A DNA stretch of 5,127 bases, taken from CBDVBL01 sp965555375. Its GTDB lineage: Bacteria > Zixibacteria > MSB-5A5 > UBA10806. Of this stretch, positions 1 through 5,127 are shown in pieces. The first letter of the stretch is position 1. Each line of letters starts with the position of its first letter. The notes below the pieces were generated by a model. It saw nothing but the letters and a program-made list of their open reading frames with translations. It did not search any database and was not told the DNA's origin. The translations under genes and the position numbers were made by a program. The DNA lies in contig CBEWDL010000188.1 in assembly GCA_965555375.1 (NCBI GenBank), positions 1 through 5,127 on the forward strand, in the 5' to 3' direction.

Positions 1-2
1 TC

Positions 3-209
3 GGCAGAGTCTGGTATGGGGGAGAAAGAATCGAGCTTGAGGATCTCAGGTCTGATCTTGGAATCGGCCTGCGTTTCGGATTAACGAGATCGTCCACGTC
101 CAGGGTTTTACGGCTCGATCTGGCAAAATCGCTATCTGATAACGACGTTTTCATATCGTTCGCAACCGGCATGCTATTCAGCTTGAAAATATTTGACGGA
201 CATGAGTAA
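3..209 (+). CDS. C-terminal fragment of a probable outer-membrane beta-barrel protein (BamA/ShlB-like)
   Basis: This is the last 68 codons of a gene that begins before the window; the frame is open from base 3 to a TAA stop at 207-209. The peptide alternates polar and hydrophobic residues as amphipathic beta-strands do. It contains GIGLRFGLTRSSTSRVLRLD (fragment residues 20-39), followed by LAKSL and a final strand around FISFATGMLFSL. This layout (a glycine-rich strand, a TRSS turn, a VLRLDLA strand and a last FxxxxGxxF-like strand) resembles the C-terminal end of the surface-antigen/haemolysin-activator barrel families in Gram-negative outer membranes, where the last strand is the assembly signal. 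Only the end is visible, so POTRA domains or a fused enzyme domain such as patatin cannot be judged. Its stop overlaps the next gene by 8 bases, suggesting co-transcription and translational coupling. The reading frame is reliable; the family call is an inference from a short stretch. Confidence 0.6.
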   Translation, partial: GRVWYGGERIELEDLRSDLGIGLRFGLTRSSTSRVLRLDLAKSLSDNDVFISFATGMLFSLKIFDGHE

Positions 210-1662
210 AAAATTAGCCTATTTTATCTCTGCAATCACAATCTTCAGATTATTATATGCGATTATCCTTCCGGTAGCCCCGCAGGAGGCTTATTACTGG
301 AATTACAGCAGGCATCCGGCCTTATCGTATTTTGATCATCCGCCCATCGCCGCGTACCTTATCAAACTGACAACTTCGCTGGGGGTGTCGAATTTTTCCA
401 TCCATCTGGCGGCGATTATCTTATCGGTTTTAATGAGTCTCGCGATCTATCGATTGGCATCTTTGCTCTTCGATGAAAAAGTCGGCTTGTGGAGCGTTGT
501 GGCCATCAATCTGACATTCATATACGCCCTGGGCGGGATGATTATCACACCCGATGCTCCCATGCTCTTATTCTGGGTGATGAGTATGATTGCCTGCTAC
601 CAGATTGATTGCGACCGAGGCAGAATCTGGTGGCCGCTATTAGGTATTTTTCTCGGCGCCGGTTTCGCAAGCAAATATACTATGGTGTTTGCCGCCCTCG
701 GCGCCTTTTTGTTTTTCATATCGTCAAAACAAAGGATAAAATGGTTCGCTTCCATCTGGCCCTATGTGGCAGTGGTATTCGCATTTATCGTCGCCCTGCC
801 GGTAATCTACTGGAACTATCAAAACGATTGGGCGAGCTTCCTGTTTCAAACGCAGAGACGCGCAGGGGAGATGACAGAGTTCAGGCCGGATTTTTTCTTC
901 GGCTTTATCGGAACTGTGATCGCAATCTATAGCATCGTGCCGATACCTCTGCTATTTGCCGGGATCCGGGATTCAATCAAACGCACCTTCCAGGAGCGGT
1001 TGTCCCATCATGCTCTTTTGGTCTGGTTTTCCATCCCCCTGGTAATTCTCCTCCTTCCGGCAGCAGCTCGTTTTTGGGTTAAGATGAACTGGACTGCACC
1101 GGCCTTTATAGGATGGTATCTGGCCGGCGCCGGTTATTATTTTCGCGTATCGAAAACTCGAAAGTGGGTGCGATTATGGGGCAAAACAAGCATCATCTTT
1201 CTGGTGCTGACCTTCATCTTGCTGCACATCGTGATATTGCTGCCGGGGCTTTATTCCGGCAAGGGCGACTATTTCAGCGGATGGGAATCCCTGGCGGCCG
1301 GAATCGATGAGATCAGAATGGATATACGGGAGCCCTATTTCATATGCGGTTACGAGTATAAGACAGCCTCGATGCTGGCCTTTTATCTAAAAGATCATCC
1401 TGAGACGCTCTCAAATAACGTAGTCGGTAAAGGCGGCTTGCAGTACGATTATTGGTCCGATCCGGATACGCTCGTAGGTTACAATGCCATCTTCGTATAC
1501 GATGAACGGGTCGAATACAAAAATCCGGAGCACCTGGCTGACCTTTTTGATTCCGTTTCCCCGGAGGAAATATTTACCGTAAAAAAGGGCGGGAAAATCG
1601 TGACGAATTTTCATATATTTAAATGCTATGGTTACCATGGATCGGGAGGGTTGACTGAATGA
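202..1662 (+). CDS. GT39-family (PMT/ArnT-like) membrane glycosyltransferase
   Basis: This 486-residue polytopic protein probably transfers a sugar from a polyprenyl-phosphate donor to an acceptor on the outer face of the inner membrane; donor and acceptor cannot be deduced. The first membrane segment (about 5-24) leads into a periplasmic loop with QEAYYW (28-33) and YFDHPP (43-48), the hallmark of bacterial GT39 proteins. TPDAP (116-120), SKYT (157-160) and KMNWTAP (294-300) are further family motifs. About ten more hydrophobic segments follow, at roughly 64-86, 94-112, 119-134, 143-174, 185-204, 232-254, 269-287, 298-314 and 328-348. A soluble C-terminal part (about 350-486) includes GLQYDYWSDP (412-421). 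Odd point: the usual Asp before the catalytic-loop Glu is Gln28. An in-frame TTG at 193 would add three residues; ATG 202 is preferred, though neither has a good ribosome site. The gene overlaps the upstream stop by 8 bases and purC by 4. Confidence 0.88.
   Translation: MSKKLAYFISAITIFRLLYAIILPVAPQEAYYWNYSRHPALSYFDHPPIAAYLIKLTTSLGVSNFSIHLAAIILSVLMSLAIYRLASLLFDEKVGLWSVVAINLTFIYALGGMIITPDAPMLLFWVMSMIACYQIDCDRGRIWWPLLGIFLGAGFASKYTMVFAALGAFLFFISSKQRIKWFASIWPYVAVVFAFIVALPVIYWNYQNDWASFLFQTQRRAGEMTEFRPDFFFGFIGTVIAIYSIVPIPLLFAGIRDSIKRTFQERLSHHALLVWFSIPLVILLLPAAARFWVKMNWTAPAFIGWYLAGAGYYFRVSKTRKWVRLWGKTSIIFLVLTFILLHIVILLPGLYSGKGDYFSGWESLAAGIDEIRMDIREPYFICGYEYKTASMLAFYLKDHPETLSNNVVGKGGLQYDYWSDPDTLVGYNAIFVYDERVEYKNPEHLADLFDSVSPEEIFTVKKGGKIVTNFHIFKCYGYHGSGGLTE
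1644..1650 (+). promoter_or_regulatory. Ribosome binding site of purC
   Basis: GGGAGGG lies 8 bases before the purC ATG at 1659, inside the last codons of the glycosyltransferase gene. It is a good Shine-Dalgarno match at normal spacing. It supports ATG 1659 as the start, so the ATGA overlap with the preceding stop is likely genuine. Confidence 0.75.
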
Positions 1663-2573
1663 ACGATACAGTGTTGGAAACGGATATTCGAGAATATCCC
1701 CTTATCAGGCGCGGAAAGGTGAGGGATGTTTACGATCTGGGCGAGACCCTGTTATTCGTCGCCAGCGACAGGATCTCCGCCTATGACTGGGTTTTACCCA
1801 ACGGTATTCCCGGCAAGGGTAAAATTCTAAACTCCATGTCTCTTTTCTGGTTTGCCCATACGAGTAAACTGTTCCCGAATCATCTCGTCATCGGCGAATT
1901 CAAATCGTTCCCGGAGCCTTTGAAGAAATACGGTTATCTGGAAGGGCGATCGATGATCGTCAGGAAGGCCGAAAGGATTGATATCGAATGCGTGGCCCGG
2001 GGATATCTTATAGGCTCCGGCTATAGAGATTACGAAGGAATTCTGAAAGATTCAGGCTCGACGGGAAAGGTCGATCTCTACGGCAGCGAATTGCCCGCGG
2101 ATTTAAAGCTGGCCGACAAACTTCTATCTGCCATCTTTACGCCCGCCACCAAAGAGGAAGACGGGCACGACCTGAATATTTCTTACTCGGACGTCGTCAA
2201 TAGAGTCGGAAAAGAGCTGGCCTCGAAACTCCGGGAAGCGACCCTGGCGATATACACAAAGGCCTTTGAATATGCGTTGCCGCGCGGAATAATAATTGCC
2301 GATACCAAATTCGAGTTTGGCTTCATCGATGGGGAACTAACTCTGATAGATGAGATCCTCTCTCCTGATTCGTCGCGGTTCTGGCCGATCGATTCTTATA
2401 AACCAGGTACTAATCCGCCATCGTTCGATAAGCAGTTTATCCGCGATTGGCTCGATGGCACCGGCTGGGATAAAAATTCGATTCCGCCGGCGATGCCCGA
2501 TCATATTGTTGAAAAGACATTGGAGAAATACAGGCAGGCGCACAGGATAATAGTCGGCCGTGATATAGATTGA
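1659..2573 (+). CDS. purC: Phosphoribosylaminoimidazole-succinocarboxamide synthase (SAICAR synthetase, EC 6.3.2.6)
   Basis: PurC joins L-aspartate to CAIR using ATP to give SAICAR in cytosolic de novo purine synthesis. The 304-residue length matches the long PurC form of about 300 residues (yeast Ade1-like) rather than the roughly 240-residue enterobacterial form. Diagnostic motifs are present in order: RGKVRDVYDL (18-27), the nucleotide-binding strand-loop; ASDRISAYDW (35-44); IECVARGYLIGSG (109-121), the first family signature; FTPATKEEDGHD (160-171); ADTKFEFG (214-221), the second signature; and IDEILSPDSSRFW (230-242). A C-terminal SFDKQFIRDWL segment (255-265) is typical of the long form. 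No key residue appears to be missing. The start is set by ATGA overlap with the glycosyltransferase and by a Shine-Dalgarno sequence 8 bases upstream. purH follows 11 bases after the stop, so the two pathway enzymes are surely co-expressed. No purine operator or riboswitch is visible upstream. Confidence 0.97.
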   Translation: MNDTVLETDIREYPLIRRGKVRDVYDLGETLLFVASDRISAYDWVLPNGIPGKGKILNSMSLFWFAHTSKLFPNHLVIGEFKSFPEPLKKYGYLEGRSMIVRKAERIDIECVARGYLIGSGYRDYEGILKDSGSTGKVDLYGSELPADLKLADKLLSAIFTPATKEEDGHDLNISYSDVVNRVGKELASKLREATLAIYTKAFEYALPRGIIIADTKFEFGFIDGELTLIDEILSPDSSRFWPIDSYKPGTNPPSFDKQFIRDWLDGTGWDKNSIPPAMPDHIVEKTLEKYRQAHRIIVGRDID

Positions 2574-2577
2574 GGAG
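2572..2577 (+). promoter_or_regulatory. Ribosome binding site fixing the purH start
   Basis: GAGGAG overlaps the purC TGA stop (2571-2573) and ends 7 bases before ATG 2585. An alternative in-frame TTG at 2570 lies upstream of this site and would have to be translated through it. The purH start is therefore ATG 2585, and the longer reading is five codons too long. Confidence 0.85.
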
Positions 2578-2584
2578 AACCGGG

Positions 2585-4129
2585 ATGAGAATTAAACGAG
2601 CGCTGTTGACTGTTTTCGATAAGACGGACATTATAAAGCTTGCACGCAAGCTGAGGGAATTTGAGGTCGAGCTGGTATCCACCGGCGGCACCATGAAGGC
2701 GCTCCGCAATGAGGGCATCGAGGTCAAATCGGTTTCGGATATCACCGGGTTCCCGGAAATACTCGATGGCCGTGTCAAGACGCTGCATCCCAAAATCCAC
2801 GGGGGAATTCTGGCTCTCCGGGATAAGGGAGGGCATATCTCGCAGCTTAGCGAGCATGGCATCTTTCCATTCGATCTGGTTGCGGTGAATCTATATCCAT
2901 TTGAGAAAGTAATCGCCGGAGGTGACGTATCCGAAGAGGAGGCGCTTGAGAACATCGATATAGGCGGCCCGGCAATGATCAGGTCGGCGGCGAAGAATTA
3001 TCAGTCTGTCTGTGTCATAACCTCGCCATCCGATTATGATCTTCTCATCGAAGAACTCACAACCGGCAGCGGACTGACAAGCCTCGAATTCCGCAAGAAA
3101 ATGGCCAGAATCGCCTTTTGCCGAACGGCTACCTACGATACCGCCATAACAGCGTATTTCGGAGAGGATGATCCATATCTTCCTGAATCACTTAACTTCG
3201 CTTATGATCTGAAATCATCTTTGCGTTATGGAGAAAATCCCCATCAGAAAGCGGCGCTGTATGCTGTTCAGGGTTTCCCATACTCATCGGTCGCAGCGGG
3301 GGAGTTGCTTTCAGGAAAGGAGCTCTCATTCAATAATATCTGGGATCTGGAGGCGGCTCTGCAGATGGCTCTGGATTTCGAGGAGCCGTTTGCGGCGGTG
3401 ATCAAACATACGAATCCGTGTGGAGCTGCTGTCAGTGATAGCCTTGCCGACGCATACAAAAAAGCCCTTGCATCCGATCCACTATCGGCTTTCGGCTCGG
3501 TGATCGCTCTTAACCGCAAGGTGGATATCGATACGGCAGAGCTTCTGCACGAAACCCCCTTCATAGAATGTATTCTCGCTCCTGGTTTTGAAAAAAAGTC
3601 CTTAGAGATTTTACAGAAGAAAAAAAACCGGCGGCTTCTCGATATTGGTGAATTGAAAAGACCTCCTGAGAATGAATTTGAGTTCAGGCCGATCACCGGC
3701 GGCATTCTCGCACAATCTCCCGATCGGCGGGAGTTGAGTGGTGATGATCTGCGTATCGTAACCCGGAACCAGCCGACCGATGAAGAAATTACCGAGCTGC
3801 TTTTCGCTTTCAAGATAGTCAAGCATATCAAATCGAATGCCGTCGTAATCTGCAAGGATAGAGCCACAGTTGGCGTGGGTGCGGGGCAGACATCGCGGGT
3901 AGATTCATCCATGATCGCCGTTCGCAAAGCGGGAGATCGGGCTAAAGATGCGGTAGCCGCTTCAGATGCCTTTTTCCCCATGCCGGATGGCCTCGAGGTA
4001 CTGGCCGAAGCCGGAGTTAAGGCAATAATTCAGCCCGGCGGATCGAAAAAAGACCCGGATGTGATAGAGGCTGCCGACAGGCTGGATGTGGCCATGGTTT
4101 TAACCGGCGTACGGCATTTTAAGCATTAA
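2585..4129 (+). CDS. purH: Bifunctional AICAR formyltransferase / IMP cyclohydrolase (EC 2.1.2.3, 3.5.4.10)
   Basis: PurH catalyses the last two steps to IMP: formylation of AICAR with 10-formyltetrahydrofolate, then ring closure of FAICAR. At 514 residues it has normal bacterial length. The N-terminal MGS-like cyclohydrolase domain (about 1-145) shows STGGT (32-36), GFPEILDGRVKTLHPK (55-70), NLYPF (102-106), IDIGG (124-128) and AAKN (135-138). Lys65, Tyr104, Asp125 and Lys137 correspond to known active-site positions. The formyltransferase part shows LRYGENPHQ (213-221), KHTNPCGAA (274-282) with the catalytic Lys-His pair, SDPLSAFGS (297-305), GVGAGQTSR (430-438), SDAFFPMPDG (460-469), IIQPGGSKKD (481-490) and a terminal TGVRHFKH. 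The first phosphate-binding loop is slightly unusual, VFDKTD (10-15) where VSDKTG is the common form. The gene lies 11 bases after purC. Two A-runs near 3591-3627 simply encode the conserved lysine-rich QKKKN loop. Confidence 0.97.
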   Translation: MRIKRALLTVFDKTDIIKLARKLREFEVELVSTGGTMKALRNEGIEVKSVSDITGFPEILDGRVKTLHPKIHGGILALRDKGGHISQLSEHGIFPFDLVAVNLYPFEKVIAGGDVSEEEALENIDIGGPAMIRSAAKNYQSVCVITSPSDYDLLIEELTTGSGLTSLEFRKKMARIAFCRTATYDTAITAYFGEDDPYLPESLNFAYDLKSSLRYGENPHQKAALYAVQGFPYSSVAAGELLSGKELSFNNIWDLEAALQMALDFEEPFAAVIKHTNPCGAAVSDSLADAYKKALASDPLSAFGSVIALNRKVDIDTAELLHETPFIECILAPGFEKKSLEILQKKKNRRLLDIGELKRPPENEFEFRPITGGILAQSPDRRELSGDDLRIVTRNQPTDEEITELLFAFKIVKHIKSNAVVICKDRATVGVGAGQTSRVDSSMIAVRKAGDRAKDAVAASDAFFPMPDGLEVLAEAGVKAIIQPGGSKKDPDVIEAADRLDVAMVLTGVRHFKH

Positions 4130-4132
4130 TAG

Positions 4133-4156
4133 TTTTCCACAGTAGATTGTGGAAAA
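4133..4156. repeat. Perfect 9-bp inverted repeat with DnaA-box-like arms
   Basis: TTTTCCACA (4133-4141) and TGTGGAAAA (4148-4156) are exact reverse complements separated by GTAGAT. The repeat starts 4 bases after the purH stop. Each arm, read on its own strand, fits the relaxed DnaA-box consensus TTWTNCACA, so this is also a face-to-face pair of possible DnaA sites. As RNA it would form a 9-bp hairpin, but the next bases are ATATCTC rather than a U-run, so it is not a standard intrinsic terminator. An AT-rich tract follows at 4178-4196. The repeat itself is certain; its role (mRNA 3'-end hairpin, DnaA binding or another palindromic operator) is open. Confidence 0.7.
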
Positions 4157-4163
4157 ATATCTC

Positions 4164-4193
4164 TTGTGTTCTGGTGATTATTTTTTATTTAAT
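4164..4193 (+). promoter_or_regulatory. Weak sigma70-like promoter candidate for coaBC
   Basis: TTGTGT (4164-4169) could serve as a poor -35 element, with TTTAAT (4188-4193, 5 of 6 to TATAAT) as -10 at an 18-base spacing. TATTTA (4186-4191) at 16 bases is an alternative. The tract lies in the only sizeable intergenic gap and is AT-rich relative to the genes around it. Initiation here would begin near 4198-4200, right at the AGGAGGG sequence. AT-rich DNA produces such matches by chance, so this is only a candidate. Confidence 0.25.
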
Positions 4194-4198
4194 ATAGC

Positions 4199-4205
4199 AG
4201 GAGGG
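4199..4205 (+). promoter_or_regulatory. Orphan Shine-Dalgarno-like AGGAGGG upstream of coaBC
   Basis: AGGAGGG is the best anti-Shine-Dalgarno match in the window, yet no ATG, GTG or TTG lies 4-13 bases after it. The coaBC frame has stops at 4218-4220 (TAA) and 4230-4232 (TGA), so coaBC cannot start there, and its first ATG is 30 bases away. The flanking bases can pair (GCAGGA 4197-4202 with TTCTGC 4207-4212, one G-T pair, GGGT loop) into a small hairpin that would cover the site. It may be a ribosome standby or leader element, or mere coincidence. Confidence 0.35.
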
Positions 4206-4235
4206 TTTCTGCGACGGTAAAATCCAGATTGAATC

Positions 4236-5127
4236 ATGACCTTGATGAAAGATAAAAAGATTCTCCTGGGCGTCAGCGGCGGTGTCGGCGCTTTCAAAGC
4301 CTGCGAGCTGTTAAGATTGTTCGTAAAGGCCGATGCGACTGTTCGCGTGATCATGACGAAGGCGGCCTCGGAATTTATCACACCCCTGTCATTTCAATCC
4401 CTGGGCGCTGAATCCGTATCAGTGGATATGTTCCATGAAAAAAGGGATGCTCTTGAACATGTAAGCTGGGCCGACTGGGGAGACATCTTAGTCATAGCTC
4501 CGGCGACCGCCAATATAATAGGCAAACTGGCTAACGGCATTGCCGATGAGATATTATCAACGCAGGCTATGGCCTATGATGGGCCGGTATTGATTGCACC
4601 GGCCATGAATGTCAAGATGTACTACAACAGGGCGGTTCAAAAAAATATATCGTATCTGAGATCCCTCGGAGTCCACTTCATCGGACCGGATGTAGGGCAA
4701 CTGGCATCGCTGATAACCGCCGCCGGGCGCATGGTCGAGCCGGAGGTCATCTTCGCCGGAGCCAGGCAGATTCTGCTGAGGAGGAATGAACTTTCAGGTA
4801 AGAAGATCGTGGTTACCGCCGGGCCGACCCGTGAACCTCTCGATCCTGTCAGATATATATCGAATTTTTCATCGGGGAAAATGGGATATGCTCTGGCCGA
4901 TGCGGCGGCGGGTTTCGGCGGGGATGTCATCCTGATTTCCGGCCCGACGAACCTATCAATCTTGCCCGGTGTCAAGCATGTTTCGGTTCACACCGCTTCT
5001 GAAATGCAGACCGCTTTGCGTAAACATTGCCACGAGGCGGATTATCTCTATATGGCTGCGGCGGTCGCCGATTATAAACCCTCGAGCTATCAGAAGCAGA
5101 AAATCAGGCGGACGAATCGTTCTATGA
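4236..5127 (+). CDS. coaBC: Bifunctional phosphopantothenoylcysteine decarboxylase / phosphopantothenate-cysteine ligase, 3'-truncated by the window
   Basis: CoaBC (Dfp) couples cysteine to 4'-phosphopantothenate (CoaB) and decarboxylates the product to 4'-phosphopantetheine (CoaC, FMN-dependent) in coenzyme A synthesis. The 297 codons seen are about three quarters of the usual 400 or so; the frame runs off the window end. The CoaC flavoprotein domain (about 5-180) shows GVSGGVGAFKA (12-22), LEHVSWAD (73-80) with catalytic-type His75, APATAN (88-93) and APAMN (121-125) with Asn125. The substrate-clamp motif, normally ACGDxGxGRM, reads ASLITAAGRM (157-166), so the E. coli Cys158 position is Ser158. 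The CoaB domain starts near 187 with KIVVTAGPTREPLDPVRYIS (190-209), then NFSSGKMG (210-217), AAAVADY (274-280) and QKIRR (288-292). In-frame stops at 4218 and 4230 limit the start to ATG 4236 or ATG 4245, neither with a proper Shine-Dalgarno sequence. The gene follows purH after a 106-base gap. Confidence 0.95.
   Translation, partial: MTLMKDKKILLGVSGGVGAFKACELLRLFVKADATVRVIMTKAASEFITPLSFQSLGAESVSVDMFHEKRDALEHVSWADWGDILVIAPATANIIGKLANGIADEILSTQAMAYDGPVLIAPAMNVKMYYNRAVQKNISYLRSLGVHFIGPDVGQLASLITAAGRMVEPEVIFAGARQILLRRNELSGKKIVVTAGPTREPLDPVRYISNFSSGKMGYALADAAAGFGGDVILISGPTNLSILPGVKHVSVHTASEMQTALRKHCHEADYLYMAAAVADYKPSSYQKQKIRRTNRSM

Noticed and set aside
193..201. TTG start adding three residues to the glycosyltransferase
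   Set aside because: It has no better ribosome site than ATG 202, and ATG at 202 overlapping the upstream stop is the more common arrangement. The choice is not certain.
609..932. 107-residue + strand open frame inside the glycosyltransferase gene
   Set aside because: It is an alternative frame of a clearly coding region, Arg-rich and without recognisable features.
2570..2584. TTG start adding five residues to PurH
   Set aside because: The strong GAGGAG site at 2572-2577 lies downstream of this TTG and is correctly spaced for ATG 2585. The protein from ATG 2585 also begins just before the conserved ALLTV strand.
2437..2955. 172-residue minus-strand open frame across the purC-purH junction
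   Set aside because: It is antisense to two certain genes, and its composition resembles a reverse-strand shadow with no recognisable motif.
3591..3627. Two slippery A-runs in purH (A AAA AAG and A AAA AAC in frame), resembling programmed frameshift sites
   Set aside because: They encode the lysine-rich loop conserved in AICAR formyltransferases (human ATIC has a similar KKKN). The zero frame gives a full-length normal PurH, and a -1 shift at the first run reaches a stop within about 20 codons.
3268..3981. 237-residue open frame on the minus strand opposite purH
   Set aside because: It lies wholly inside a highly conserved coding gene. Its product is Ser/Arg/Ala-rich with no recognisable domain, and it looks like a mirror of purH codon structure.
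4133..4156. Intrinsic (rho-independent) terminator for purH
   Set aside because: The stem is A/T-rich at its base and is followed by ATATCTC, not a T-run. The T6 run at 4181-4186 lies about 25 bases further on with no hairpin next to it. It is kept only as an inverted repeat.

Overview
The window is a compact, mostly housekeeping stretch from what looks like a Gram-negative bacterium. The base composition is fairly even, and all genes lie on the + strand, packed end to end. The Gram-negative reading rests on a C-terminal fragment resembling an outer-membrane beta-barrel and on a polytopic GT39 (PMT-type) glycosyltransferase. The long (about 300-residue) PurC and a CoaBC lacking the usual ACGD cysteine motif suggest something outside the enterobacteria. 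A Bacteroidota/FCB-like or candidate-phylum lineage is possible, but this is a weak inference from sequence memory.

Layout: (1) 3-209 is the 3' end of a gene whose product looks like the last strands of a BamA/ShlB-type outer-membrane protein. (2) 202-1662 encodes a GT39-family membrane glycosyltransferase; its ATG overlaps the upstream stop by 8 bases. (3) 1659-2573 is purC (SAICAR synthetase), overlapping the glycosyltransferase by ATGA. (4) 2585-4129 is purH (AICAR formyltransferase/IMP cyclohydrolase), 11 bases downstream, with a strong Shine-Dalgarno sequence straddling the purC stop codon. (5) 4130-4235 is a 106-base intergenic gap. It holds a perfect 9-bp inverted repeat whose two arms each fit the relaxed DnaA-box consensus, an AT-rich stretch with a weak promoter candidate, and a near-perfect Shine-Dalgarno sequence with no start codon at working distance. 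(6) 4236 to the window end is the first three quarters of coaBC (dfp).

The first four genes look like one transcription unit, because they overlap or nearly touch and no promoter or terminator is visible between them. PurC makes SAICAR from CAIR and aspartate. PurH carries out the last two steps from AICAR to IMP. PurB, which acts between them, is not in the window. CoaBC makes 4'-phosphopantetheine from phosphopantothenate and cysteine and is probably expressed separately. The membrane glycosyltransferase and the outer-membrane protein belong to envelope biogenesis, and nothing in the sequence links them functionally to purine synthesis.

I see no mobile element, CRISPR array, RNA gene, toxin system or novel multi-gene system. 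The points most worth a second look are the cysteine-to-serine change in the CoaC active-site motif, the DnaA-box-like palindrome, and the orphan Shine-Dalgarno sequence before coaBC.
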